Of a stretch of DNA of 64,000 bases, positions 18,640 to 29,714 are shown piece after piece. This stretch comes from Diplonema papillatum (taxonomy: Eukaryota; Euglenozoa; Diplonemea; Diplonemida; Diplonemidae), in assembly GCA_030068145.1 (NCBI GenBank), contig JAPJBO010000121.1, positions 62,001 to 126,000 on the forward strand. Direction: 5' to 3'. The stretch's first letter is position 1. Every line of letters begins with the position of its first letter. The notes below the pieces were generated by a model that had not been told where the DNA came from, did not search any database, and was given only the letters and a program-made list of their open reading frames with translations. The position numbers were made by a program, and so were the translations under genes.

Positions 18640-20469
18640 ATAGCACCAAACTATTTTTGTTGTCGCTGAACAAGTTCGTCTCTCATCGCACTCGCACTTT
18701 CCCGGTTCGTGATATTCAACTGCATCTCCCCCTGCAGCGACTTACAGGCATCAGCCACTGCCCGACAATTCTTTTCTTATGTACTGACGGGAACAGTTCC
18801 GGAACAACGGTTGCACATGAAAGAGAAAACGAAGCCAACGAAAAGTGCTAATACAGAAACCCCCCCAGAGAGGTTTATGCCCTGTACACGCGAAGAACAA
18901 GAAACTTTTGCCTCATCATTTTCATCACCTTTGGTCAGTTGATGCTGATCGTCCGTTGCTTCGTTTATCAGTGCAAGCCCCAACTCCGGAAATGTTCTGT
19001 GCAGGTGTCGGAGTGTTAGGGGTCGTGAAACCAATGCTGTGTGCCTGGTCAAGTATCTTGGCCGCGCTACCTTTTAAATCTTCCTGGTGGGGCCTGCGCC
19101 ACCTGCGATTCTACGACCTATTCTTCTTGCCCCCAGAGTTTGCGTTTGCATTCGTTCACTAGTTCGGCGCCATCCTGGGGGCACAACCTGTGATTCTAGA
19201 GTCGAAGTGCTCCAGCGGCCTTGCAGCACGCAAGACGAGGGGAAAGGCTACCAGCCATGGCCCTACCTGGAACCACACATGGTTTGTTGTCTATCGTACG
19301 CTCTTCCGAGGAAACATGCTCGTGTAAAACCATCGAGCCCATTAGTCCATAGCGCTTTGTTCTCTTGATACTTCCCATCAACTTAAGAGCAACGCTGTAG
19401 TAATTTTTGTTTTCTGCTGGCATATGGCAACCAGGACCTTATGCAGCCCCTTTTCTCCTCCAGACTAGACACCAAGCCCATTTTCTCTGGTGAGTCTTAA
19501 TGCAGGGGGGGCCCGGGGGGCACCGCCCCCCGGGAGACGGTACGGTACATGGCACTTCAACCTGTAACAGAAACTGATGCCTGATAACAGGCCTCTGGCG
19601 AAAATTCGAAATATTGTAGATAGTTTATGGGGCACCGCCCCCTGGGAGACGGTATGGTACATGGTGCCTCAGAATCTGATGTCCTGGCTCAGGCAGGACC
19701 TTCTGCAGCCAGTGTTCTCCTCCAGAAGACACTTAGCCTACTGATGATTGTTCTGATGAAAGGTCTCACCCTTCTTCTGTAGCACAGCCAGGAAAGGAGA
19801 AATAATTCCCACTACAGACACCCAAAACCTCTGCCCAACCCAAGATTACAGACACCAAACTCCTGCCCAACCCAATCCGAGGTAGTGTAAATCAACCCAA
19901 CCTCCCACCCGATTTTCGATTTTTTTTTTGTTGGGTGAGTTACCCAGGGCCTTATATATAAAAATTCCTCCCACGTAACTGTCCATAAGTTGCTCGGAGT
20001 TACTAAAAATCCCAGTTGCGGCACAACTGCACGTTTATGTACCCGACAGGGTGCACCTCTTTTGTGGTTGTCACTACTGTCCACCACAGAGACTGTCCTT
20101 CGGGAAGCAAAAGAGCCATGCGAAGAAGGCAAGTGGTGGGGTACTGTAGCAGTGTGCCGGGATCATTCAAGAACGTTGAAGTATGGCTAAAGATAAAAAG
20201 GTGTCACCTGAGGGGGTAATCTCGGCGGACAGCCGTGGTCTTCGCTTTCTTGGCAACACGTCATGAACCAGCCAGAAATACCAGCGCCGCAGGCGCGGAA
20301 ATTTTTTTAAGCTATTGGGCCAGTCGCAGGTTCCAAAATTGAGGCTGTACGTTGCTTATCCAAAGGTGCAGTAACCGGTGCTGTGTACTGCTAGTGTGAC
20401 TGCTGTACTGTAGCACTACTACTGGGCCCCTCAGCCGGGGCATTCTGTGCTTTTTTTTTGTTTTTCGTT
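18640..20469. other. Non-coding region with short GC-rich repeats
   Basis: Holds two copies of GGCACCGCCCCCNGGGAGAC (19519-19554, 19631-19667), the second ending in GGTATGGTACATGG; a short tandem CTGCCCAACCCAA repeat near 19830-19880; and the inverted 23-bp repeat at 20284-20306. Open frames here are short and unlike proteins. No gene assigned. Confidence 0.6.
20284..20306 (-). repeat. Right 23-bp inverted repeat flanking the LDH segment
   Basis: Exact reverse complement of 17158-17180, enclosing 3.1 kb with the LDH gene. No matching target duplication was found outside it. Confidence 0.8.
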
Positions 20470-21923
20470 GCTCGGACTTGGTCCGAGCACCAGACCCATA
20501 TATAAGCCACTGAGTTACCTCACCCAACCGCTGCAGTGCATAACCCCCTGAATGCAAAGCATTGGCAACCACTTCGCAGATAGAAGGGAACTCCCGTCTA
20601 CCGAGCCGCTAACCAGGCCCAGTTGAAAAAGCTGTCAAGTGACCAGAAAGGGGCACCGGAAATGACACCTGAAGTTACTGCGCAGCAACTACGCGCAGAA
20701 CTGGACGAGATAAAGCGTCTGCGGCGGCAGTTGACCGATGGACAAGGCCCGGTGTCATGGGAGGCCGAGAACGGAGACAGAGCGGCGAGCGCCGCGGCGA
20801 GTTCACTTGGGTATGGAATGCCGCCGGGGAGCGTCGAGCGGGTTAAGGGCAAGTCGTCCGGTATGTGTCCGCGGCACCCGCACGTGCTGAAAGAGCACTG
20901 CGGGCCTTGCGCTGACGTTGTCGCCTGCGTCGCTCGCATCCTGTACGAAAATGGTCTCCGCCGGTCCATCGACGAGACCCTTCGCATGGTCGACAAAGCC
21001 GAGCGTAGGAGGACCGCACCGCGTAAGATCGTCGTCGACGTGGACATCAACGATTCGCTTCCTCGCGCCAGCCGCCACGAACCCCGGGATAAGCCCCCGT
21101 CTAATGAGCGTTGGCGCAGGCCGCGCCGCTCTTTGTGACCAGCGAGGTAGGCTAAGTCCTCATTTTTAGCCAAAGAACCGATTCGGCAACCTACAGTGTA
21201 GGTCTTCGCTCCCTCGAACACCGTTGAGTCCACGTTCTAGCTTACGGCAAACGGCTGGTTTTGCAGCCCGCCATCGCGATTGTTTTATGGGCCACCTTCC
21301 TACCGGAGTTCTGAAGATCGTTTAATTTCATTGCGTGGACATAACGAGTGAGGAATTCCGCAGGAGAATCTCTCGGACGTGTCTCCGACAATGTACTCAT
21401 GACTCAGCGACCATACGCAGTCTGCCAAGACGCAGATCTACTTAGAGCTCGAGTAATTGGTATTTGAAGTAACCTTGCCCATTCTGTCCCGCTTCTCTGG
21501 GCTCTAGCTTTATCCTTGTACTCACCTGTTCCACGTGTATCTCTAACAGCAATTTGGCAGTCCTCACCGCTCCTATTTGTGCAATGAGACTGGTTGTTGT
21601 TCGATGTACGTTCTTTGGCCCGCAAAGCATCCGGTCGTGCGAAGTGTTCGCATCGAATGGGACGCATCCCCGTAAAAAGGACGAGTGCACGAGCAAGAAA
21701 CCGGCCGTTTTAGGTAGTTCAAGACTAAGCTGCTGGAAGGAAGGGATGGACGACCTCAAGACAAGACGATTGGAGCGTTTGATGTGGAGTTTGAAATAGA
21801 CATCTAATTTTAGGAGCAATCGCAGCCTCAGATTTGAAAGTCTTTTCTTCCAGTAGCGATCAATGTCTCTAGTCAACTAGGCCAGTGGCTTATATGGGTC
21901 TGGTGCTCGGACCAAGTCCGAGC
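20470..21923. mobile_element. TIR-bounded segment with an ORF (putative DNA element)
   Basis: Ends are inverted repeats of about 40 bp: 20470-20512 starts GCTCGGACTTGGTCCGAGC (itself palindromic) and continues CACCAGACCCATATA; 21883-21923 is its near-perfect reverse complement. A CATATATAAG box in the left end could act as a TATA element for the ORF inside. No target duplication is recognisable, so mobility is inferred. Confidence 0.5.
20662..21138 (+). CDS. Unidentified ~158-aa ORF in the TIR-bounded segment
   Basis: The frame is open from 20623 without an ATG; the first ATG is near 20662 (MTPEVTAQQL), so the start is uncertain or lies in an upstream exon. It has a helical, charged N-terminal part (ELDEIKRLRRQL), then a Cys/His cluster CPRHPHVLKEHCGPCADVVAC that could bind zinc, then a basic tail. 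It ends in TGA. GC-rich codon use matches host exons. I do not recognise a family, and no transposase triad is visible. Confidence 0.45.
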   Translation: MTPEVTAQQLRAELDEIKRLRRQLTDGQGPVSWEAENGDRAASAAASSLGYGMPPGSVERVKGKSSGMCPRHPHVLKEHCGPCADVVACVARILYENGLRRSIDETLRMVDKAERRRTAPRKIVVDVDINDSLPRASRHEPRDKPPSNERWRRPRRSL

Positions 21924-22023
21924 CAGGGGATTAGCTGCTACATCCACATTTGGACTGTCGTGGAAAGGCCGCCGAGCAGGGATTATCCTGTGTTAAATTT
22001 TTTTGTTTTCGCCAAAACAAAGT
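21139..22023. other. Remainder of TIR-bounded segment and spacer
   Basis: Ordinary-composition DNA with no convincing ORF; contains the right inverted repeat at 21883-21923. Nothing else recognised. Confidence 0.55.
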
Positions 22024-22420
22024 ATTTCGAGACTGGAGGTCCTATGAACATGCAATGTGAATAGCCTCTATTCGAGCCAACCCGGCTTTTCTAAGTTGCG
22101 AAAAGTGTATTGTTTTTGGACTAGATACTAGTGTGGAGATAGCTTTTTCCTTCCCTGCCAAAAGGCAAGGGGAAGGCAGAGTCAGCGGGCGTCGGCCTTC
22201 AGGCCGGTAGGCCCGGGTTCGAACCCCGCCCATCCCACTTTTTCGGTCTAAGATTGTTTTCGAGGTTTGTTGCGTTTCGGGGTCTAATGTGCCCGAAATT
22301 TGCGTTTTTCGCGGAGTTTCTCAGTATCTCGCGTTGGGCACCACGGGAAACGGAGTCGAGGGGGTCTTCCCCCCGGGTACTGGCGCTAAACTTGCCACAC
22401 GCCGAACTCAGCACAACAGA
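22024..22420 (+). repeat. tRNA-related SINE-like repeat, copy 1
   Basis: About 400 bp shared with 43079-43450 (both start TTTCGAGACTGGAGGTCCTA). It has a B-box GGGTTCGAACCCC at about 22214-22226 and an A-box-like GGCAGAGTCAG about 45 bp upstream, the arrangement of an internal RNA polymerase III promoter. A full tRNA cloverleaf does not fold (no acceptor 5' strand), so this is tRNA-derived rather than a tRNA gene. Confidence 0.65.
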
Positions 22421-22615
22421 CCCGAACTTTGCTTCGCCCGCACTTTGCTTTGCTTCACCAGAACTTAGCTTCGCCCGAACTCAGCTGCGCCTGAACTTTG
22501 CTTCACTGGAACTTAGCTTCGCCCGAACTCAGCTGCGCCCGAACTTTGCTTCACCAGAACGGACTTAGCTTCACCCGAACTTTGCTTCGCCCGAACTCAG
22601 CTGCGCCCCGTCTCT
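22421..22615 (+). repeat. Minisatellite tail CGAACTTTGCTTCGCC, copy 1
   Basis: About ten 16-17-bp units alternating GAACTTTGCTTCGCCC, GAACTTAGCTTCACC and GAACTCAGCTGCGCC, directly after the SINE-like repeat. The second SINE copy has the same tail, much longer. Confidence 0.9.
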
Positions 22616-22655
22616 TCGAAAGCATGTCGTCCAAACATGTGTCTTGCAAATCAAA

Positions 22656-23566
22656 GATCCATCCAGCAGGGGCTGGGTGCCAAAAGATTATCCAGCCCGT
22701 CCCCGGGCGGTACCGAAGGCCTGCGTTGTGTAGGACCGTCATCGGGTTATATGAGGGAGCAGCTGTTAGCTGCTTTGCGCAGCCAAAGGGAGACCTTTGA
22801 ACGTCACGCAGACCTCTTATCCAGCGAACAGCGCTTCTTCCCTCTTTCACATGACAGAGAGCTGGATGGCGGCGATGTCGAAGACCCAGTGTCTACGAAC
22901 CGTTCTCCGGTGGGAGGGGACACGTCGGTCAGGCATCTAGCGAGGGCGACCGTTGCCTACGCGACTTATCGGCAGGAACTCCAAGAGGGACCCAGGCAGC
23001 CCACAGCGAAGTCGTGCAGCCTCCGCTTCGCCATACAGGAGGGCTCCCCGGCATGTTGTAAGGTGAAGGGGATAATGAAACTGATCGGAAATGGAGATTG
23101 CTGGGTGCCTCATGTGGAGCTTACGGCCTTGATCGTGACGTCAGTAAGTGAGCTAGTCGAGGACTGCTTGCGTGTAGCTGTCTTGGCGTCCGCTCGCATT
23201 GGTAGCGCGGTGCCTACATTAGTGCGCTGTACCGAGCTGCACCCACGGCCTCAGACCGTTGACGATACTGACACAGCATACTCCCTGCGGCTGAAAGTGC
23301 GGGATGACGAGTCGCAGCTGCATCGCGCGCTTTCTGACGCGTTTTACGAAGTCATCGGCATGCCGCTGACCACGGGCGACCTCAGCTTGGGGCTTGTCAA
23401 GCGCTCGATCCTTGCGCAGGTAGACGACATTACGTACTCGAGATTGGACCGCGTGCTTCGCGGCATGGGCGGCGACGGGCTTCTCACCTTCGATCGCCCG
23501 CCCCTGTCTTTATGGGTGCATCATCGCGGCGACTGGACGCGTGTGGCCGAGTTCGCGCTCGGCTGA
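22656..23566 (+). CDS. Unidentified ORF, up to 309 aa
   Basis: The frame is open from about 22637 and ends at TGA 23564-23566; a likelier initiator is the ATG near 22751 (MREQLLAALRSQRETFERHA), giving about 271 aa. After a low-complexity N-terminal third it reads like a globular protein (LRFAIQEGSPACCKVKG, VELTALIVTSVSELVEDCLR). The C-terminal part, VKRSILAQVDDITYSRLDRV, ends in a possible winged-helix-like segment. Codon use is GC-rich, as in host exons. It starts right after the SINE minisatellite. No family recognised; it could be an orphan gene, an exon or part of a mobile element. Confidence 0.5.
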
Positions 23567-23934
23567 GCTCGAAAGTCGATCGTCAGCAAACACATGCACT
23601 CCCACTCAGGGCCACCGGTTCTCTAACAAACGTGACTGTTTGGGGCACTGTCATTGCTTAACACTCATTTCCTATGCATTTACACACCCTATCCGGACGC
23701 AACGACTCTCGCTTGCACTGCTGCATTTTGTTTCTCGTTTTCACGTTTCTTCCATCGTGTCTGGCTGCGATCTGAGGTACTTCCAGGACGAGAAGAAGTC
23801 GGGCATACGTTGCCAGTTTCTTGTTGTAAACAGCTCATGTCTGTTTTGCTTTTCCGCTTTCATTCGGATAACAACAGGCACCCTTTGAGAGAAAACACAA
23901 CTCGCCACCAAGAAAGCAACACCAAAAGAAGATA

Positions 23935-24373
23935 ATGTCCAGCCGCACTTCTGTGAAAGAACACAAGGAGTCGCACAAGCATGAGAAGGGCTACACGCCG
24001 ACGGCACAGTCGCACGGTATTGACAGGTCGATGGTCGCCCACGGCAACCACGAGGGCAGGTGTGTCATTTTTTACCTGCGAACTCCGGTCACTATCGTGA
24101 CTAATTCGCTCTGCGTCAGCAAAAAGTCAACAATAAGTTGGTATTGCAGAGAACTATTGAACGAGACGGCGTTCAGATGTTGATGTTGATCGGTCGGCTC
24201 CTGTTGCTTGAGAGAGTGGAAGGTCGCTGACGTCCACAGCCCTTGACTTACTTGTATGACACACCAACCAAGCACCAATGCTACACAGCGCACCGAAGGG
24301 AGGAGACAAGGTGAGCGCGAAGATGGCAGCCGACGAGACGACGGCCCTCGATGACGAGCGTGGAACCAACTAG
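23935..24373 (+). CDS. Small two-exon gene, 69-aa hypothetical protein
   Basis: Exon 1 is 23935-24059, intron 24060-24288 (GTGTGT ... TACACAG), exon 2 24289-24373. The junction splits a codon after its second base (AG|C) and the frame then runs cleanly to TAG, total 210 nt. An A-rich leader precedes the ATG. The protein is small, His/Lys/Ser-rich at the start (KEHKESHKHEKGY) and acidic near the end (ADETTALDDE), with no membrane segment or signal peptide. No function assigned. Splicing is inferred from phase and consensus. Confidence 0.45.
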
Positions 24374-25944
24374 AAGGAGTGACCGTTCCACGTGCTTTCC
24401 TATTTCTAGACTGTTTTCTTTCGCCTTTTCCCTTGAGCACGGCTTTTCTCGGAGTTTATTCTTGCCCCTTCTTTTTCTCTTTGTTCTAACGACATAAATG
24501 CACGTCCCTTCAAACATAGCAAACACCTGCTTGGACAGTCGTGCGACACCTGTAAAGAAGCAATGTTGGACACCACCTGAAGAGCCATCGAGGCCGAATG
24601 ATCTGAAACACAACGTATTTTGAGCCCGGGGGTATGCTTTCTAACTGAATGAAGCAATCAGCGATCAGCGGACAGAACGAACGACCTTTCAGCGCGAGAT
24701 CGCCGAAAAACTCAGCGGCGCTTGCGTGCGTTTCGCAGCAGCTTGTTGGCGCAGCACTCCGACACAGCAGCCTACCTGAACAATTCGTGCCGCTTTTCCG
24801 CACCAAACTCATGCGCCACAGCAGCTTCCGCTTCAACTCTACATTGACGATGAAAGTGTAGTTCATGCAAACAGATGTGTATCTTGCATCATGTGTGCGA
24901 CGCACTATCCTAGCGTTGTACTACGTGCATGCAGCCTAGTGATTGCGTGTAGAGAACCGCAAACCGATCATGTCTACTGATATCTGATTGGAGATTCTGT
25001 CCACAGGTGAACGGACCGCAACTGATGTCTGAAATCTTCGTGCTTCTAGCTTCCTTCTCAGTTTGCAACTGACTCGAAGCAGGTACGATGAGGCACGGCA
25101 CCAACCCTGCCGTACCGTCATGTACCAACATTGAACATCCTCCCCCCACCAAAAAGAAATATGAAAAAAACTTCTTCGCGTTGTTTTCTTCCTTCATGTT
25201 ATTTTACAGTGACGTGTCCCAGGGTAGAGCTCGTCACGGTCCCAACGAAAGTTGATAATCTTTTTCTTTGTGGATGAAATGCGCTGAAGAACGAGAATGC
25301 TCGAAGAGCTTATTGACTGGGTTTGCTACCGTTCGTTGTTCAGAGACTGTTGGTGGGTCTGCCCCGTGCTGTGAGAGCGGTTGGGTTGCCCTCAAAATTA
25401 TTCGGAGCTTGCTTGCCTATCGCTTTTGGCAAGGAGAGTCGTCGAAGCCATGTCGCATGCATTCATCGTCGTCAGCTCCGGAATATTCACTTCTTCGAGT
25501 CTACATTTGTTTTCCGCTTTTCTTCCGACGCCCATTGATGCCCACGAGGTACTTTTGGGTCTAAAAGGAACCCATTTGGCTTCTACCTCTTCATTCGCAG
25601 CAGAAAGCGTAGGAACCCTGCCTTCCGCCCCTTCATTCGCAACAGAAGACTTGGGGGGAAGTTGTGCAAACGTGTACACGAAAGAAGCCATGCATGCCAT
25701 CCCAAACCCACCCAGTACGTATCAGCTTTAGAAGAACCCATTCGACGAAGGTCACCCGGAGACTCTAAAATCCCGGATTCTCAAGTGAATTACAACTCTA
25801 AAAGCTGGAGTTGCTTGCGGCGAACAGAGTTTTCGCGAACGAATAAGCGTACTCCTGGGGTGATCCACCTATTTTTTAGCACAAAAAATCACAACTATTC
25901 ATAATTAGGTTTGACACATTGTTCTGCAGAGCTCTGCAAAGGTC
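24374..25944. other. 1.6 kb without recognisable gene
   Basis: Mixed-composition DNA with only short incidental ORFs on both strands. A ~53-bp block at 25749-25801 (GGTCACCCGGAGACT ...) recurs at 47056-47108. Confidence 0.6.
25749..25801 (+). repeat. Dispersed repeat R-c, copy 1
   Basis: Shares GGTCACCCGGAGACT and ACTCTAAAA with 47056-47108, about 80 percent alike over ~53 bp. Confidence 0.6.
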
Positions 25945-25953
25945 TGCAAAGTT

Positions 25954-25986
25954 GTGAAAAGTTGTGAATTGATTTTGTTTTCCTGG
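25954..25986 (+). other. Apparently unoccupied LINE target-like sequence
   Basis: AAAGTTGTGAAAAGTTGTGA (25954-25973) continues ATTGATTT, matching the sequence directly after LINE copy C at 36992-37019. It would be a pre-insertion site for the LINE family. Confidence 0.5.
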
Positions 25987-26564
25987 AGTTTTTTTCGTGC
26001 CCCTATCCCCCTACACGACCCTAGCCTCACAGCCACCGTCCACGGCGGTCCCCGGGGGTGGGTCAAGGAAAAAAAATTTTTTTTTTTGGGCCGCAATACC
26101 TCAAAACTCGCACTTTAGGGTTTTTTTTGGGCCGCAGTTTTCCCGGGGATTTTGACCTTTTCACCTTAAAGAATTCTTCCGCCCAGCCTCCAGTGGTACC
26201 CAGGAAAAGGATGATGAGTCCCGAGTGAGCAGCCTTTCGCTTGATTCCGGAAGGGTTACTCGGCGCTGTTGACGTGGTGCAACTCGTGACGGTCGCAATG
26301 CCACATTCTCCCTCGCTCGTCGATGACACTTCGTCGACGATTTACCACACCCCACCGTCGATCCTCCTGTGAATCATTTTTCCTGGGATTCACTTTCTTC
26401 GCCGAGGCACCGACTGACACGCCTTTTGTTTCTAGACCATTGTCAGCATGGACCCTGTGTTTCTGGGCTCGTCAACGCCGTGCGTTCTGTCCGGCACGGT
26501 TACTTCCTCGCATCGAGTAAGTGGCGTGTAGGCGTCTGTTGTCCTTCTTGTTGCGAAGGCGCAC

Positions 26565-27230
26565 TTGTGCGATCCGGCATGCGCCTCCGGGTACAGCTCA
26601 CTCCGCACCGCCGCGAAGCAATACCAGAAGGAGAGGTTTCGGCTGCGAATGGATGCCCTCCTTGTATCCGGGGCTGACGCCTCCTTAAAGGGCCCCGTCG
26701 GGCTGCTATCCAATCTCCTTCGGGAGATACGTTTCTTGCCGGCGAAGCGGCACAGTTTCGAGTTGCTATCGTTCGAAGGTGCGACCGTGCCTTTTTCCGG
26801 GAAGGAGGCACTGCACTTCGTCCGTGAGGGCCTGCGTCTTCGAGCGTGGCGCTACCTGACGACACAAAGGCAAGGCTACTCGGGTATCGAGAGGGGGGTG
26901 GATGTGCGCCTGCTGAACAGACTGTGGCAGAACCGCGCGACGGGGGACAGGCTCAGCTTTGCAATCCGCAAATGCATCGCAGGAGCGGTGCATTCTCGCG
27001 AGTGGTGCAACAGAAAATGGGGAATGGGTGACGGCGTATGCGAGTTCTGCGACGGTGGGACGCCGGGGACCCTGCTACACTATTTCTGGGAATGCCCGCA
27101 GGTGGGTCAATCTACGCTGCCGACTCGACGTCGCAGGAGTGGCGGCACAGAATATGCCCCTATGCCTGAGCACACGGGATTCCCCCCATCGGAACCCCGC
27201 CGGTACTCGTGGAGAGGGTCCAGAAGCTGA
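26565..27230 (+). pseudogene. Decayed LINE C-terminal fragment (zinc-ribbon region)
   Basis: 221 open codons with no RT motifs left. The stretch GYSGIERGVDVRLLNRL and the zinc-ribbon-like CEFCDGG...LHYFWECP match, in order and spacing, the region after the RT in LINE family 1 (GIIHGIDGPATRRLL; CKYCDAG...HHMWWDC). The frame degrades after the zinc motif. It is probably a 5'- and 3'-truncated relic. Confidence 0.6.
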
Positions 27231-27721
27231 TCGGGACCATCTCCATCGAGATGGCGCAAGCGCAGCGCAATATCGCGACGACGCGCCCCTGGGAGCTTGC
27301 CTCCGCCGCGGCAGGGAGATATGACGTTGAGCTGGCAAGGGACAGGGAGGTGGGAGTCTAGAGTCCCCGAAGTTCAAAGTAGGACTATAGACCTTGGCCA
27401 AAGCCATTTTGGGTCTCAGCCATCGATCGTCGGTGCCTTCGAGTCATTTCTCCTTGTTCTCGGATCTCGCATCACGCCATCGGCCAGAGAGTGCAAATGG
27501 ATATTGAGGAGGAAGGGCCATCAGAGGGCCACCGGCAGCATTATGTGGTCAAACGAGCTGGGTGGGCCTCGGCGGCCGGACAGACGATTTTTCTCAAGTT
27601 ATCAAGGGCCTGACGGGGGGGGTGGGGTGGGGGGGTGGGGGGGGGGGCCAGGAAGGGTAAACCAGGGCCTATGGAGGCCGTACCCAAGCAGTACCAAGCT
27701 GTGAAAAGCTGTGAAAAGTTG
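27231..27721. other. Spacer with a G-rich run and LINE target motif
   Basis: Contains an extreme G tract at about 27616-27649, which may form a G-quadruplex, and near the end AGCTGTGAAAAGCTGTGAAA followed by AGTTG, directly abutting LINE copy A. No gene. Confidence 0.65.
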
Positions 27722-29640
27722 TTTGCCCCGCCTACGACGAGATCCGCGGCCGTCCTTGCTACGCCGAACTCCTGCGGGCGGACCGGGCGAGGTGGCCGTC
27801 TTGCACGCGTGTGCATGGGGTTATTGTCGAAGGAATGCGGGTGGAGGTCGCGGCCCTTCACCGCCTCATGGCGGCGGTGTACGCTGCACGCGTGGAGGCG
27901 GAGCGGCGCCGCCTCTCCGCAGTGCAACCGATGCACCCCTGGCACGCAGCTGCGCCGCTGCCGGCGGTGCGGCACGTGTTCAACTTCGACCGCCTTCCGG
28001 ATGAGCCGCCGAGATGGCCGTACGGCGGCCGTGCGATGCGGGCGCTCAAGGGCTGGCTGTCGGCACTGAGGTGGACGAACGCAGGCGAGGTGTCGTGCGT
28101 CGAGCTGGCAGTGGACTTCGAGGTCCACACCGGGGTCGACGTCCCTGCCCCCCCGGGAATACGAAGGCTCGCCGCCAACCAGAGGGGGAAGACCCTCTGG
28201 ACGATGCTGTCGACATTGTGCCGCCTGTGCCAGGACCTGCAGCTGCCGTCGCCGTTGCCTGCCGAGCGGAAGGTCCGGGTGGGCTCGATGAGGACCCTGG
28301 GGGCGCCGATGCTGTGGGGGGGATTGACACCTCGCCCACGCTTCGCCGGGGGCGAGGAGACGCACGGGGTGCTGGAGACGAGCTTTCCGCGGGCAGCTGC
28401 CGGGGACGGGAAGAACTGGGGCGGGGACGTGTTCCCGCAGTACGACGCGGCGCGGCGGGCACAGCGTTCGCTGCGCTGGGACGAGCCCACCCCTCTGCCG
28501 CAACGCCCGCGCCTTCCCGTGCTTGTACCGGCTGCGCAGGCGGACCCTCTGCTCCGCACGCAGTCGGTCTGCGATGCCTGCGCGAAGCAGAAGTGCGCGG
28601 TGTGCGCTGGCATGCGGAGAAACTACAGCCTTGTAGTGGACCAGTGCTGCCAGGTGCACCACCAACCGGACGACGGCCTGCGCATTCAGTGCTGCCGGGC
28701 GCATCGGCTGACGCGATGCGGGACCTGCCCGAACGCTGACGCGTGCTGCGGACGGGGGCATCACAGGGGTGGTGCTGGCCGCGACAGCAGCAGTGGCGAC
28801 GGGGGTGGCGGTGGTCGTGGCGGCCGCTGCCGCGGCCGTGGCCGTGGCCGCGGCGGCCGGGGCGGAGGAGACGACAGTGGCGGAGACGATGGCGGCGGCC
28901 GCGGCACTGGTCGCGGCCGCGCAAGCGGCGGCGGTCGCGGCAGCGGTCGCGGCAGCGGGCGGGGATCGCGGCGGCGGCGGTGGCGGTCGCGGCCTAGGCG
29001 AGAGCGACGGCCACACAGGCCGGAAGCGGCGCGCGCCGTCCCCACCTGGAACACCTACCAGCCGTGGCCGGAGGAGGCGGACGACGAAGTCGCCCCTGAA
29101 GCGCGCCCCCCCGCCAGCAGGCAGGAAGCGACCCGCGCCATGCACCCCCACGGCCTCTCCCGCAGCCGCGCTGCGCGCACGACGACGACGACGCGCCGAC
29201 CTCGGCGACGGCGGCACTGGCCTCGCCGGCCCGAACACACCGCGCCCACCCGGCCCCGCCCGGCCCTCTTCGATGGCAGGCCCTGACTCTGGCCATGATT
29301 CTGTTAGTTTTTCGCACTCCGATGAACTCGGACTTGACTCGCGCCCACTGCGCCCTCCACGGGTCGCGCAACGATCGAGCCCTCCCGCCGGCTCTTCCCG
29401 GCTACTCGCGTCCTCCGCATCGCAGCGTGCCTATCGGCGCAAACGAGAAAGCGAAGATTCCGATTCCTTTTCGGATTATGAAATCGTCAGTAATTTCCGA
29501 GAACAGTTGCAACCGACTAGAGTTGCGCCGCGCCGAAAGCGCGGAAAAAGTGACCCTTCTGGAGTCACGTAGCGAAAAGCTGGCATAGTGTGGTACTCAT
29601 TTGCTTGCAAATGACTCCCCACTAACGCAACAAGACGACG
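27722..29640 (+). mobile_element. LINE family 2, copy A (5'-truncated)
   Basis: Starts abruptly within the post-RT region (matches copy B from about 34877) after a GTGAAAAGTTG target. It runs through the Cys cluster, Gly/Arg-rich tract and conserved 3' end, finishing with the AACAAGACGACG motif. It holds 399 bp (27901-28299) absent from copy B. Copy B inserted directly behind it in the same orientation. Confidence 0.85.
27811..29286 (+). pseudogene. C-terminal ORF2 fragment of LINE copy A
   Basis: 491 codons without an initiator. The 133 codons after residue ~30 (QPMHPWHAAAPLPAV ... SMRTL) are missing from copy B, so copy A shows the fuller C-terminus. It has the Cys cluster CDACAKQKCAVC ... 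RCGTCPNADACC and an RGG-type tract. A frameshift in the Gly-rich tract (about 28965-28985) moves the conserved ending (ESEDSDSFSDYEIVSN ... SDPSGVT) into the next frame, which stops at 29572. Confidence 0.75.
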
Positions 29641-29714
29641 AAAAGTTGTGAAAAGTTGAGGCGAAGAAGGAGGGGCTCTGGGTCGCACCCAGCGTCGATG
29701 AGGCCGAGACGGCG

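Noticed and set aside
22160..22245. A functional tRNA gene at the GGTTCGAACC B-box
   Set aside because: No matching 5' acceptor strand, a mismatch at the base of the T stem, and the second copy diverges 3' of the B-box. It fits a tRNA-derived repeat better.
27541..29238. 565-codon minus-strand ORF
   Set aside because: Antisense to the LINE Cys/Gly-rich tail; GC-rich codons keep the complement open. The plus-strand reading is shared by three copies and carries motifs.
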